A stretch of DNA of 64,000 nucleotides from Parashewanella tropica. GTDB lineage: Bacteria > Pseudomonadota > Gammaproteobacteria > Enterobacterales > Shewanellaceae. The stretch covers positions 3,992,501 through 4,056,500 of the forward strand of contig NZ_CP037951.1 of assembly GCF_004358445.1 (NCBI RefSeq), in the 5' to 3' direction. The notes below the pieces were generated by a model, which worked only from the letters and a program-made list of their open reading frames with translations, did not search any database and had not been told where the DNA came from. Position numbers and translations under genes: made by a program. Of the stretch, positions 41,091-49,307 are shown one piece after another (the first letter of the stretch is position 1; each line of letters starts with the position of its first letter).

Positions 41091-41480
41091 TTACTCCAAA
41101 ACGCTACTTTGCGATGGTGTTGAAGCTATTTTTTTCTGTTTTTTCGCCGCTGCTTTTGCCTGCTCTAGCTGTTCTTGAGTGCGTTGTTTTGCTTGCTTAA
41201 ATTGCTGGTTAGCTTGTTCTTTTAAGCGCTTTTCCCAATCTGGCTTAACTTCGCTCTTATAGCGTTCGGCTCTTGCTGCATGCTGTTGATTAGCGAGCTT
41301 AGCTTGTTGTAAAAGCTCTGCTTCACGAGAATCTTGCCTTAAAGGTGGCGTATTAGAAGCCTGTTCTAATTTCGCCTTTGGAGACCACTTTAGGCGTTTT
41401 TTTTGTGTACCATCGGCCCACAGTGGTAATGATAAGCCAATAAGCATACAAGAGAGGATGAGAGTCCGTTTCTTGGTCAT
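41091..41480 (-). CDS. Small secreted coiled-coil protein
   Basis: 129-residue protein with a signal peptide (about 1-22, LSLPLWA-DGT). The mature part is very rich in Gln, Lys, Ala and Glu, with a long predicted coiled coil (RLKEQANQQFKQAKQRTQEQ) and no cysteines. Function unknown. 12 bases downstream of the DTW gene. Confidence 0.75.
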   Translation of the reverse strand: MTKKRTLILSCMLIGLSLPLWADGTQKKRLKWSPKAKLEQASNTPPLRQDSREAELLQQAKLANQQHAARAERYKSEVKPDWEKRLKEQANQQFKQAKQRTQEQLEQAKAAAKKQKKIASTPSQSSVLE

Positions 41481-41492
41481 AACTAAATCCTT

Positions 41493-42083
41493 TTAGTAGC
41501 GCGCTTGCACATGCTCCGGCATGTGTACCAATTGTTGTTCTATCATGGCATCAAACGCAGATAATATGGGCTTGATGTCCATTTGTGGTTGCAAGGCTTG
41601 TAAGCCAAAAGCCGCCGCTTCAAGGCTAGATAAACTGTCAATCCGAGACGCTTTTCGAATTCGATAGCGACTTGGAGCCTGTGGCGAAAAATGCAACGAT
41701 TGGAATGATAACAGCCACGGATTAAATTTCAACAGCTTCAGCGCCTTACGCCATGTCCCATCTAATACAATGAGTATTCCTTGTTGGCTGTGTTTCACTT
41801 GTGAAGCTTCAACGCTTTGCTCTGATGGATACAAGAGATAAATCGGTCGCGACTCTGCTTCAAGTTCAGCTTTTAATTGAGCAAAGTCTTGCTCTGTCTC
41901 TCCCACGACGATCCGCACTTTATCCAATAAGTGAGGTAATAATCGTACGCTATTTTTCGCGTGCCCTACTTCACTTGGGTGCTGCATGATCACTAGCTCA
42001 ATATCACTCTTTACCACTGACAAGTGGTCGCAAAGACATTGCTGAATTAAAAACTGACATTGGGAACAGATTGGACGTGGCAC
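41493..42083 (-). CDS. DTW-domain tRNA-uridine aminocarboxypropyltransferase
   Basis: DTW enzymes (TapT/TuaA family) add the acp group from S-adenosylmethionine to uridines such as U47 in tRNA. The 196-residue protein has cysteines CSQC (Cys6, Cys9) and CLC (Cys16, Cys18) and the name-giving motif in LDGTWRKALKLLKFNPWL (about 104-121). Length is typical. First gene of a possible three-gene unit on the minus strand. Confidence 0.9.
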   Translation of the reverse strand: MPRPICSQCQFLIQQCLCDHLSVVKSDIELVIMQHPSEVGHAKNSVRLLPHLLDKVRIVVGETEQDFAQLKAELEAESRPIYLLYPSEQSVEASQVKHSQQGILIVLDGTWRKALKLLKFNPWLLSFQSLHFSPQAPSRYRIRKASRIDSLSSLEAAAFGLQALQPQMDIKPILSAFDAMIEQQLVHMPEHVQARY

Positions 42084-42198
42084 GACACTCTCACAAAAAA
42101 CTGAAATCGGTAAAATTATACCAATTTCGTTTGTTGTTTGTGAGGAAATAAGAAAAGATAATCTCTTTTATTTGGAACGAATCATTAGGATGCCTAGG

Positions 42199-44010
42199 AT
42201 GCAAACTCACCGCTTTCACTTATTGCTAGCGACCATAATCTCCGCAACAACGACCTTTTCAACGATGGCTGAACCTCAGTTTGTTAACGATGATATCCTA
42301 CCTCCGCTTCCGCATTGGCAAGGTCAAAGTCTAGCCATCATGAAAGACCCACCCCATGTATGGAGTACGCCCTTTGAGCGCTCAAAAGGGCTTAAAAGCC
42401 CCAATTACCATGATACCTTTGAATGGCTAGATACCTTGATCAGTGAAACATCATTGCTCCATAAAGTCAGCTTAGGTAAAAGCCCCCAAGGGCGTGATAT
42501 TTGGATGATCGTCGCCAGTAAAGAAGGCGTTAATGCTCCTAAAGCCCTTCACCATCACGGTAAACCCACCGTATTAGTGCAAGCAGGGATCCACGCCGGT
42601 GAAATCGACGGTAAAGATGCCGGCATGATGCTGCTTCGCGATATGGTAAAAGGCGACAAAGCCAATTTGTTAGATAACGTAAACCTCTTATTTGTGCCGA
42701 TTTTTAATGTGGATGGTCACGAGCGTTCCAGTATCCACAATCGCGTAAACCAGCGTGGTCCAATCGATATGGGTTGGCGCACCAATGCCACTAATTTAAA
42801 TCTTAATCGTGATTACGCTAAAGCCGACTCAATAGAAATGCGTCATATGCTGTCAGCCATCAATCAATGGCAACCGGATTTGTATATCGACGTTCATGTC
42901 ACTGATGGCATCGATTACCAATATGACATCACCTATGGCTATAACTTACCTCGCGGATTAAGCCAAAATAGTTATCAATGGTTACATGACGTTTATCAAC
43001 CCGCAATTGATACCGAGCTCTCTAAAGCCGGACACATTCCCGGCCCTTTAGTGTTTGCGATGGATAAAACCGATCTCTCTAAAGGCTTGTATCAGTGGAT
43101 AGCATCACAGCGTTATTCCGATGGTTATGGTCATGCTCGTCACTTACCCACGATACTGGTGGAAAATCATAGCTTAAAGCCGTTTAAACAGCGGGTGCTG
43201 GGTACCTATATTTACCTTGAACAAACTTTGAAAACCGTCGCGAAACATGGCACTCAACTTAAAACCGCCATTAGAAAAGACCAATATGCGTTTCCCGACA
43301 CTGTAACCTTAACGTGGAAAAGTGAAACTCAGCCTCAAGGCTGGGACTTTAAAGGCATTGAGTATTACAAAGAAACGAGTCCTATCAGTGGCAATGAAGT
43401 GGTCCGCTGGACGGGAAAGCCTAAGCTTTATCCCAATCTACCCGTAATTGGTAACACCATTCCCGACATTCAAGTCACTCGACCTAATGCCTACTATATT
43501 CCACCGCAATGGCAAACTGTAATTGAGCGTTTAAGCGTTCATGGCATTCGCATGACTCGACTAGAACAGCCGCAAACACTAAGCCTGAAACAATACCACT
43601 TTGATGAACACCAATTCGCTAAGCAGTCTTATGAGAGCCATCAGCGAGTCAAAGTAAAAGCGACACTGCAAAAAGTAAAAGTACAGTTGCCGAAGGGAAC
43701 GGTGAGAGTCGATACCAAGCAACCGTTAGGGGATTTAGCGATGATGTTGTTAGAGCCTCAATCACCCGACTCCTTTTTACAGTGGGGCTTTTTTAACCCG
43801 ATTTTCACTCGCACTGAATATATGGAAGCCTATGCGGTTGAGCCAATGGCACAACAAATGCTGAACACCAAGCTAAAAGCTGAGTTCGAACAAGCCTTAA
43901 AAGATAAAACTTTTGCCACTGATCCGAAAGCCAGATTACGTTGGTTTTATGAGCGCAGTCCATATTACGACAACCAATATTTAAAATACCCCGTCTATCG
44001 ACAACACTAA
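42199..44010 (+). CDS. Exported M14-family zinc carboxypeptidase
   Basis: Peptidase of 603 residues with a signal peptide (cleavage near TMA-EPQ). Zinc motif HAGEIDGKDAG gives His132 and Glu135; the third ligand is His233 (YIDVHVTDG), and the general base is probably Glu322 (ILVENHSLKPF). The C-terminal third is an extra domain. In-frame starts at TTG 42172 and ATG 42190 exist; ATG 42199 has TTAGGA eight bases upstream and gives a clean signal peptide. The gene stands alone, followed by a hairpin terminator. Confidence 0.9.
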   Translation: MQTHRFHLLLATIISATTTFSTMAEPQFVNDDILPPLPHWQGQSLAIMKDPPHVWSTPFERSKGLKSPNYHDTFEWLDTLISETSLLHKVSLGKSPQGRDIWMIVASKEGVNAPKALHHHGKPTVLVQAGIHAGEIDGKDAGMMLLRDMVKGDKANLLDNVNLLFVPIFNVDGHERSSIHNRVNQRGPIDMGWRTNATNLNLNRDYAKADSIEMRHMLSAINQWQPDLYIDVHVTDGIDYQYDITYGYNLPRGLSQNSYQWLHDVYQPAIDTELSKAGHIPGPLVFAMDKTDLSKGLYQWIASQRYSDGYGHARHLPTILVENHSLKPFKQRVLGTYIYLEQTLKTVAKHGTQLKTAIRKDQYAFPDTVTLTWKSETQPQGWDFKGIEYYKETSPISGNEVVRWTGKPKLYPNLPVIGNTIPDIQVTRPNAYYIPPQWQTVIERLSVHGIRMTRLEQPQTLSLKQYHFDEHQFAKQSYESHQRVKVKATLQKVKVQLPKGTVRVDTKQPLGDLAMMLLEPQSPDSFLQWGFFNPIFTRTEYMEAYAVEPMAQQMLNTKLKAEFEQALKDKTFATDPKARLRWFYERSPYYDNQYLKYPVYRQH

Positions 44011-44019
44011 GCTAAGCTC

Positions 44020-44060
44020 AATGCTCAATCGTCGTTATTCCTGTGATGATTGAGCATTTT
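44020..44060 (+). terminator. Terminator after the M14 peptidase gene
   Basis: Arms AATGCTCAATC (44020-44030) and GATTGAGCATT (44048-44058) followed by TTTCACC. Sits 10 bases after the stop. Confidence 0.65.
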
Positions 44061-44191
44061 CACCAACTTTTGATGAACTTAGTTACTCTCGCCTTACGCG
44101 AAAAATGAAAAACAGCGAATAATCAACACATTACCCTTTGGCATGCTTTGTGCTATCCCAGTTTTAAATCAAATAAACTAGGGATAGACAC

Positions 44192-45055
44192 ATGAGAGCA
44201 CTTTCCACTCTTCTATTAGCATCAACGACACTGTTACTCAGTGGCTGCATCATTCATATCGGGGGCGCCCACGCCGAGCCCACGCTACATCAGCAGCAAA
44301 CCCTAGAATTATCCACTGAGCAATTAGCCAGTTTAAAAGCAGAAGTGACCTCTGGTTTTTTAAAAATCTCCGGTGTCCGCGGACAGCAAAGTGTCCAAGT
44401 TCAAGCGGACATATACACCTATAAGGATGCTTCTCCCATTCTCACCTTAAAACCCAGTGGTCAGCGTGCCTTATTAATCGCTAAGTTTGATAACCAGCGC
44501 TTTTATAACCGTTCTCCTCGAATTGATTTAACCATTACCGTACCTGAAAGCTTGATGCTGGATATCAACGACGGCTCAGGTGATATTGACATCAACTCGG
44601 TGAATGCCGACATCAATATCAATGATGGCTCTGGCGGCATTACTGTCCATCAAGGCAAGAAAATTCGAATCAACGATGGCTCTGGCAGTATTGAGGTTAC
44701 TGAAACGGGTGCTGTAACCATTAATGATGGTTCCGGTGATATCGATTTAGCTCAAATAGCGGGCAAGATTCGTATTAAAGACGGTTCGGGTGACATTGAT
44801 ATTGAAGAAACCCAAAGCACTGTGGATATTAATGACGGCTCGGGTGGCATTGAGTTAACCCAAATTGGTGGCGATACCGACATCAATGACGGTTCAGGCA
44901 GTATCTACGCCGAACATATTAATGGAATGGTCACGATTGATGATGGCTCTGGTGGTATCAAGGTTAGGCACACCAAAGGGCTGAATATTATTGATTCAGG
45001 CTCTGGAAGCTTGAGTTTTAAAGATATTGATGGGCCTGTATCCGTAGAAGATTAA
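44192..45055 (+). CDS. Lipoprotein with DGSG tandem repeats (DUF4097-like solenoid)
   Basis: Lipoprotein of 287 residues (lipobox LSGC, Cys19). After a beta-rich domain (about 45-120) comes a solenoid of nine imperfect 17-18-residue repeats (about 127-280) with the core NDGSGDI or NDGSGGI, ending in a looser SGSGS copy. The pattern suggests a beta-helix whose DGSG turns stack, as in DUF4097-type putative adhesin proteins. At DNA level the copies have a period near 54 bases. Function unknown; surface or periplasmic role inferred. Confidence 0.85.
   Translation: MRALSTLLLASTTLLLSGCIIHIGGAHAEPTLHQQQTLELSTEQLASLKAEVTSGFLKISGVRGQQSVQVQADIYTYKDASPILTLKPSGQRALLIAKFDNQRFYNRSPRIDLTITVPESLMLDINDGSGDIDINSVNADININDGSGGITVHQGKKIRINDGSGSIEVTETGAVTINDGSGDIDLAQIAGKIRIKDGSGDIDIEETQSTVDINDGSGGIELTQIGGDTDINDGSGSIYAEHINGMVTIDDGSGGIKVRHTKGLNIIDSGSGSLSFKDIDGPVSVED
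44561..45040 (+). repeat. 54-base-class tandem repeats encoding DGSG turns
   Basis: Nine imperfect copies spaced about 51-54 bases apart, each centred on GAYGGYTCWGGY coding for Asp-Gly-Ser-Gly. The copies differ at third positions, so they are old duplications, not recent expansion. The last copy reads SGSG rather than DGSG. Confidence 0.8.
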
Positions 45056-45072
45056 CTCTTTCCCGACGCAAC

Positions 45073-45106
45073 GCTGAGCAGTAGCATCGCTCAGCATTGC
45101 CTTTTT
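45073..45106 (+). terminator. Terminator after the DGSG lipoprotein gene
   Basis: Arms GCTGAGC (45073-45079) and GCTCAGC (45089-45095) followed by ATTGCCTTTTT. The right arm overlaps the 3' end of the leftward GIY-YIG gene (45091). Confidence 0.7.
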
Positions 45107-45366
45107 ATTAAGGCTAGCTTTTGAGTCCGAGAGAGCTTTTTTATGGCTATTTCTCTTTTTAGTGCCGTACTTTTATCAAAAACTGATTCACTATAAAGCA
45201 AAGTCAATGGCCCTTTACCTCGCAAAAATTTTGCGGCTTTTGCACCACCTGTTTGATGCTCATTAAATCGACGTTCAACATCTGTTGTTATTCCTGTATA
45301 CAGTGGTCCATCATTAGCGCATTGGATCATATAGACCCACCATTGAGTTGGATTTATTACTGGCAT
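45091..45366 (-). CDS. GIY-YIG domain protein (UPF0213-like)
   Basis: 91-residue small protein made of a single GIY-YIG nuclease-like domain: VYMIQC, LYTGITTDVERRFNEHQTGG with the catalytic-type arginine and histidine, and LYSESVFDKSTALKREIAIK. It fits the short YhbQ/UPF0213 family, whose members are DNA-binding or nuclease-like proteins of uncertain role. Not associated with introns or mobile elements here. Confidence 0.88.
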   Translation of the reverse strand: MPVINPTQWWVYMIQCANDGPLYTGITTDVERRFNEHQTGGAKAAKFLRGKGPLTLLYSESVFDKSTALKREIAIKKLSRTQKLALIKRQC

Positions 45367-45516
45367 TAATTACCGCTTTTTTAGTGAAACATAACAATGG
45401 AGTGACTCATCAAGTACCAATTCTTCAGCCATAATAGAAATCTCAAAGCTAAAATTGATACTTCCCTAATAAGGGTAATGGAAAAAGCAATAACAGAATA
45501 TATCTAAGTACAAAAC

Positions 45517-46050
45517 CTACCTTTTCCAAAATGCTTTCTTTGTAGTTTTTGCTGCCTCGGCTGTTTTTTTATGAACAGTGATCAATTCTTCTCCACTTGC
45601 ATTCTTGTATCGATACATACCTTGTTCCCCCATTTCAGCCCGCTTTAATATTGCTTTTTGGTTTAGATCTAGGTCCACACCTTTTTTTTCTGCGATTCTG
45701 TACAGCTGTTGAAGTTTTTCAGCAAAATCATTATGAATGTCATCGGTAGTTGTGTGATTCCAGAAGTAGATCAATACTTCTTTTTGCTCCGACTCCCAAT
45801 CACGATCAATACACATCATATTAGTATAAGACTCTTCTATTTTAGGTCCCCATCCACCTAAAGTCCTTACTTTGTAGGTATAAGTAAATGTAACAGGGTT
45901 AACTTCACAATCAGGCTGATCTTTAGGAGGAACAAATACTGATAAGCCCTTTACATCATTTTCTGATAACTTATAGTGCCATTGATCAGAACAGTCCCAA
46001 ACCGATTCTAAAGTAAAACTACGTGATGTAGACGCCGCACCTTCAGCCAT
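45517..46050 (-). CDS. Hypothetical protein, 177 residues
   Basis: Not recognised. No signal peptide. Beta-rich first half (TLESVWDCSDQWHYKLSEND, NPVTFTYTYKVRTLGGWGPK) with four cysteines and a helical, lysine-rich second half (EKLQQLYRIAEKKGVDLDLN). A GGAAA precedes the ATG. It stands between the GIY-YIG gene and a small membrane protein, with AT-rich gaps of 110-150 bases on each side. Could be lineage-specific. Confidence 0.68.
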   Translation of the reverse strand: MAEGAASTSRSFTLESVWDCSDQWHYKLSENDVKGLSVFVPPKDQPDCEVNPVTFTYTYKVRTLGGWGPKIEESYTNMMCIDRDWESEQKEVLIYFWNHTTTDDIHNDFAEKLQQLYRIAEKKGVDLDLNQKAILKRAEMGEQGMYRYKNASGEELITVHKKTAEAAKTTKKAFWKR

Positions 46051-46160
46051 AATATTTCCAGCAAATTTTATGTATAGATAGCACTATCCTAGCGGCTATT
46101 TGCTTACTGTTTACTGAATGTAAAAATACGCTAAAAAAGCGCAATCGGTTTGATTCGGTT

Positions 46161-46361
46161 TTAGTTATTCTTTTTTCTGAAATAAAGCATAATGAAAACC
46201 AGCGCGATACCTAGACGAATGAGGATATTAATCCAAAACATTGAAGGCTCATCAGTCAAAGTATAGTGGCCGTTTCGAACAGACACCTTACCTCGATAGA
46301 GATCAAAAAGTATTAGTGCTGCCACAACACCAATAAAAACCAGTAACATTAACCTCTTCAT
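46161..46361 (-). CDS. Small two-helix membrane protein
   Basis: 66-residue protein with two hydrophobic segments (about 4-20, MLLVFIGVVAALILFDL; about 42-60, FWINILIRLGIALVFIMLYF) joined by a polar loop, and a basic tail. Not recognised. AAGGA abuts ATG 46361, which is unusually close; ATG 46352 or a nearby codon might be the real start. Confidence 0.6.
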   Translation of the reverse strand: MKRLMLLVFIGVVAALILFDLYRGKVSVRNGHYTLTDEPSMFWINILIRLGIALVFIMLYFRKKNN

Positions 46362-46391
46362 TCCTTCAGCAACACCTCATGTGCTATCAAT

Positions 46392-46415
46392 AAAAAAGCA
46401 GCCAATTCAGGCTGC
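46392..46415 (-). terminator. Terminator after ftnA
   Basis: On the minus strand arms GCAGCC (46410-46415) and GGCTGC (46398-46403) around TGAATT are followed by six T. 33 bases after the ferritin stop. Confidence 0.85.
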
Positions 46416-46447
46416 TTTCTCATAGGATAACTGGAAAAAAACGTTTA

Positions 46448-46981
46448 TTATCCCGCGCTGATCTGCGCATTCATCACGCTTTCGTGCCCTTGCCCAGCCA
46501 TCACTTCAAGATCTTTATCGATGAAGAATAGCGCTTTACCGTCTTCACCCACTAAACGGATTTTATCAACAATCGACTTAAACAGTTTTTCTTCTTCATG
46601 CTGCTCAGCGACATACCACTGTAGGAAGTTGAATGTTGAGTAATCATGGTTAGTGAAAGCATGGTGAGCTAACTCATTGATCTTGCCAGTGATCATTTGC
46701 TCATGCTCATAAGTATGCTCAAACAATGACAATAACGAATCAAATTCAGACTGCGGAGATTCAATGGCACCAATTAACGGCATACCACCCGTCTCACTTA
46801 CATAAGTGAACAAACGGCGCATATGTTCCATTTCTTCTTCAGCATGAGCACGCATGAACTTTGCTGCACCATCAAAGCCTTTGTCTTCACACCAAGCGCT
46901 CATTTGTAGGTATAGATTCGAAGAAAAAAACTCTAAGTTGATTTGATCATTCAACTGCTTAACCATCACGTCCGTTAACAT
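46448..46981 (-). CDS. ftnA: Non-heme ferritin
   Basis: Iron-storage protein of 177 residues forming a 24-mer cage. Ferroxidase residues Glu17, Tyr24, Glu50 and His53 fall at the same numbers as in E. coli FtnA, followed by Glu in YEHEQ and QHEEE. Helical throughout. Divergent from moeA, with 232 bases between the starts, containing CRP- and FNR-like boxes. Confidence 0.95.
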   Translation of the reverse strand: MLTDVMVKQLNDQINLEFFSSNLYLQMSAWCEDKGFDGAAKFMRAHAEEEMEHMRRLFTYVSETGGMPLIGAIESPQSEFDSLLSLFEHTYEHEQMITGKINELAHHAFTNHDYSTFNFLQWYVAEQHEEEKLFKSIVDKIRLVGEDGKALFFIDKDLEVMAGQGHESVMNAQISAG

Positions 46982-47023
46982 GTATTTACCTCAATTGAGC
47001 TGGAGACATCATAATAGTCATAT

Positions 47024-47039
47024 TGTGAGCCATCCCACA
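47024..47039. promoter_or_regulatory. CRP-like site between ftnA and moeA
   Basis: TGTGA-N6-CCACA, one mismatch from the CRP consensus. It lies 43 bases upstream of the ftnA start codon and 175 upstream of moeA, so it may concern ftnA. Weak evidence from sequence match alone. Confidence 0.35.
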
Positions 47040-47109
47040 TAAAAAATCAACAACACAAGATCACATAACACACTGTTAAATAAGAATAATTTTTATTTGC
47101 AACCCCATT

Positions 47110-47151
47110 TTGTTATAGATCAAACTGATACGTAGTTTATTTTTCTACACT
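47110..47151 (+). promoter_or_regulatory. moeA: FNR-type (class II) promoter candidate for moeA
   Basis: TTGTT-N4-ATCAA (47110-47123) differs at one position from the FNR consensus TTGAT-N4-ATCAA. A -10-like TACACT (47146-47151) follows; a start near 47158 would put the site centre at about -41.5, the exact spacing of FNR class II promoters. Anaerobic activation of molybdenum cofactor genes makes biological sense. Spacing was counted by eye. Confidence 0.55.
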
Positions 47152-47213
47152 TGCACTTACCCCTCAGCTAGTGGCAGCATTACGCCCATAACCAGACTTT
47201 TAAAGTGAATTGT

Positions 47214-48467
47214 ATGTCTACGCCGTCCGATCCTTGTGCAAAACCAGAACTGATCCACCCTGATGATGCTCTCCCATTATTACTTGAGCAAGTCAATACT
47301 GTTACAGACACCTTAGCTCTCCCATTGGAAGAGGCTTTGGATCATGTGCTGGCAGAAGATGTCATTTCAAAAATCGACTTACCGCCGTTTGATAACTCTG
47401 CAATGGATGGTTATGCGTTTCGCTTTGCCGACCTCAACTCAGACACTGATATCACCAGCTTAACACTGGTAGGTGAAGCCTTTGCAGGGCATCCGTTTAC
47501 TGGTGATATCCCTACTGGCGCCTGTGTTCGTATTATGACAGGCGCTCAAGTACCAAGCGCGTTAGATACCGTACAGATGCAAGAGCAAACGGAAGTACAA
47601 GGCGATCAAATCTGTATTACTCACCCAAGAAAAACAGGCGCCAATGTACGTTCAAAAGGTGAAGAGGTTAGTATTGGGCAAACAGTATTGAAAACAGGCA
47701 CTGTAATTCGAGCTGCTGAGCTCGGTGTTCTCGCCACCTTAGGTCAAGCTAAAGTCACGGTATTTCGTAAACTCAAAGTGGCGTTTTTCTCCACTGGTGA
47801 TGAACTCAAGCCTGTGGGCACAGAGCTAGAGCCTGGGCAGATTTATGACTCCAACCGTTACTCCATTCGTGGACTGCTCAGTAAAACAGGCGTGGAATGG
47901 ATTGATCTTGGCATCATTGAAGATTGCCCCAATGCGATTAAACAAGCCTTTTTAAATGCCTCAGAGCAAGCGGATTTGGTATTGACCTCTGGTGGCGTAT
48001 CGGTCGGTGATGCTGATTATGTAAAGCAAGTTCTAAAAGAGGTTGGCAAAATCACGTTCTGGCGCCTAGCCATGAAACCGGGCAAACCATTCGCTATGGG
48101 GGCATTACCTAATGCGATTTTCTGCGGGTTACCGGGTAATCCTGTCGCATCGATGGTCACTTACTATCAATTGGTACTGCCACTCATTCATAAAATGCAA
48201 GGGCGTGGTGGATTAAAACGTCAACTTGTCAAAGCGACCTTAACCCATGATATTCGCCGTAAACCGGGTCGTGTGGAATATCAACGTGCTGTGGTATCTC
48301 GTAACGCACAAGGAGAACTTGAAGTCAGTACTACAGGTGCTCAAGGCTCTGGCATGCTGACCTCGATGTCTTTAGCCAACAGCTTTTTAATTGTACCGAG
48401 AGAGCAAGGCGAGATGGTCGCTGGAAGCCAAGTGACAGTCGAACTGTTTAATCAGGTTTTATCATAG
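47214..48467 (+). CDS. moeA: Molybdopterin molybdenumtransferase MoeA
   Basis: Inserts molybdate into adenylylated molybdopterin, the last step of Moco synthesis. The 417-residue product has PFDNSAMDGYA, RIMTGAQVP, TGDEL, DSNRY, TSGGVSVGDADYVK and MKPGKPFAMG, the full MoeA set. ATG 47214 is preferred over GTG 47205. It runs directly into moeB with a nine-base gap. Confidence 0.96.
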   Translation: MSTPSDPCAKPELIHPDDALPLLLEQVNTVTDTLALPLEEALDHVLAEDVISKIDLPPFDNSAMDGYAFRFADLNSDTDITSLTLVGEAFAGHPFTGDIPTGACVRIMTGAQVPSALDTVQMQEQTEVQGDQICITHPRKTGANVRSKGEEVSIGQTVLKTGTVIRAAELGVLATLGQAKVTVFRKLKVAFFSTGDELKPVGTELEPGQIYDSNRYSIRGLLSKTGVEWIDLGIIEDCPNAIKQAFLNASEQADLVLTSGGVSVGDADYVKQVLKEVGKITFWRLAMKPGKPFAMGALPNAIFCGLPGNPVASMVTYYQLVLPLIHKMQGRGGLKRQLVKATLTHDIRRKPGRVEYQRAVVSRNAQGELEVSTTGAQGSGMLTSMSLANSFLIVPREQGEMVAGSQVTVELFNQVLS

Positions 48468-48476
48468 GGAGTTGTG

Positions 48477-49238
48477 GTGACCGATATTGTAAACGATCTG
48501 CTGACGGATCAAGAGTTGTTGCGCTATAGCCGCCAAATCTCCATAAAATCCATGGACATTGACGGTCAAGAAAAGCTCAAGCAAGCACGAGTATTGATAT
48601 TGGGGATGGGCGGTCTTGGCTGCGCTGCCAGCCAATATCTGGCAGTTGCAGGTGTTGGTCATCTTACGATCGTAGATTTTGATACTGTTGAGCTGTCTAA
48701 CTTGCAGCGTCAGGTGCTACATCATGATGCTGATATTAGTCGCGCTAAAGTGGATTCAGGCGCCGATAGCCTGAAACAGCTTAACCCTCATATTGATGTT
48801 GAAGCCATTAATCAGTCTCTTGATGAATCTGAAATCTCTATATTAGTTGCTAACCACGATGTAGTGGTGGATTGCACCGATAACCTCACGATTCGTCAGC
48901 AGTTAAACCATGCGTGTTTTCAACATAAAACCCCGTTGGTTTCTGGTGCCGCCATTCGTATGGAAGGGCTATTGACAGTGTTTAACTACCAAGCAAATAC
49001 ACCATGTTATCAATGCTTTTCAAGCTTATTTGGTGAACAGCAACTGACGTGTGTGGAATCCGGGATACTTGCCCCCGTCATTGGGGTGATGGGCAGTTTA
49101 CAAGCTTTAGAAACCATCAAAGTTATTACCCAAATAGGTGAGCCATTAGTAGGTCGAATTTTGATGTTTGATGCCATGACCTTACAAATGCGGGAAATGA
49201 AACTCAACCCTAATGCCAACTGCTCTGTGTGTCATTAG
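48477..49238 (+). CDS. moeB: Molybdopterin-synthase adenylyltransferase MoeB
   Basis: E1-like enzyme that adenylates the C-terminal Gly-Gly of MoaD so it can be sulfurated. The 253-residue product has the nucleotide fold GMGGLGCAASQYLAVAG, DFDTVELSNLQRQ, the DCTDN motif, and zinc pairs CYQC and CSVC. GTG 48477 lies five bases after GGAG; GTG 48474 is in frame but too close. Cotranscribed with moeA, as in E. coli. Its partner moaD is at 58002. Confidence 0.96.
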   Translation: MTDIVNDLLTDQELLRYSRQISIKSMDIDGQEKLKQARVLILGMGGLGCAASQYLAVAGVGHLTIVDFDTVELSNLQRQVLHHDADISRAKVDSGADSLKQLNPHIDVEAINQSLDESEISILVANHDVVVDCTDNLTIRQQLNHACFQHKTPLVSGAAIRMEGLLTVFNYQANTPCYQCFSSLFGEQQLTCVESGILAPVIGVMGSLQALETIKVITQIGEPLVGRILMFDAMTLQMREMKLNPNANCSVCH

Positions 49239-49248
49239 TCTAATCAAC

Positions 49249-49286
49249 GCGGTTTTCTTACAATAGGATAAACAACAGAAAACCGC
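49249..49286. terminator. Terminator between moeB and the MarC-family gene
   Basis: Arms GCGGTTTTC (49249-49257) and GAAAACCGC (49278-49286) around a 20-base loop between convergent genes. Confidence 0.6.
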
Positions 49287-49307
49287 ATTGCTAGCTCGAA
49301 CAAAAGG

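Noticed and set aside
44561-45040. Possible CRISPR-like or DNA-level repeat array
   Set aside because: The repeats are in frame, imperfect and coding; no unique spacers or cas genes exist.
45091-45366. GIY-YIG homing endonuclease or mobile intron
   Set aside because: Only a bare short domain; no intron, inverted repeats or target duplication.
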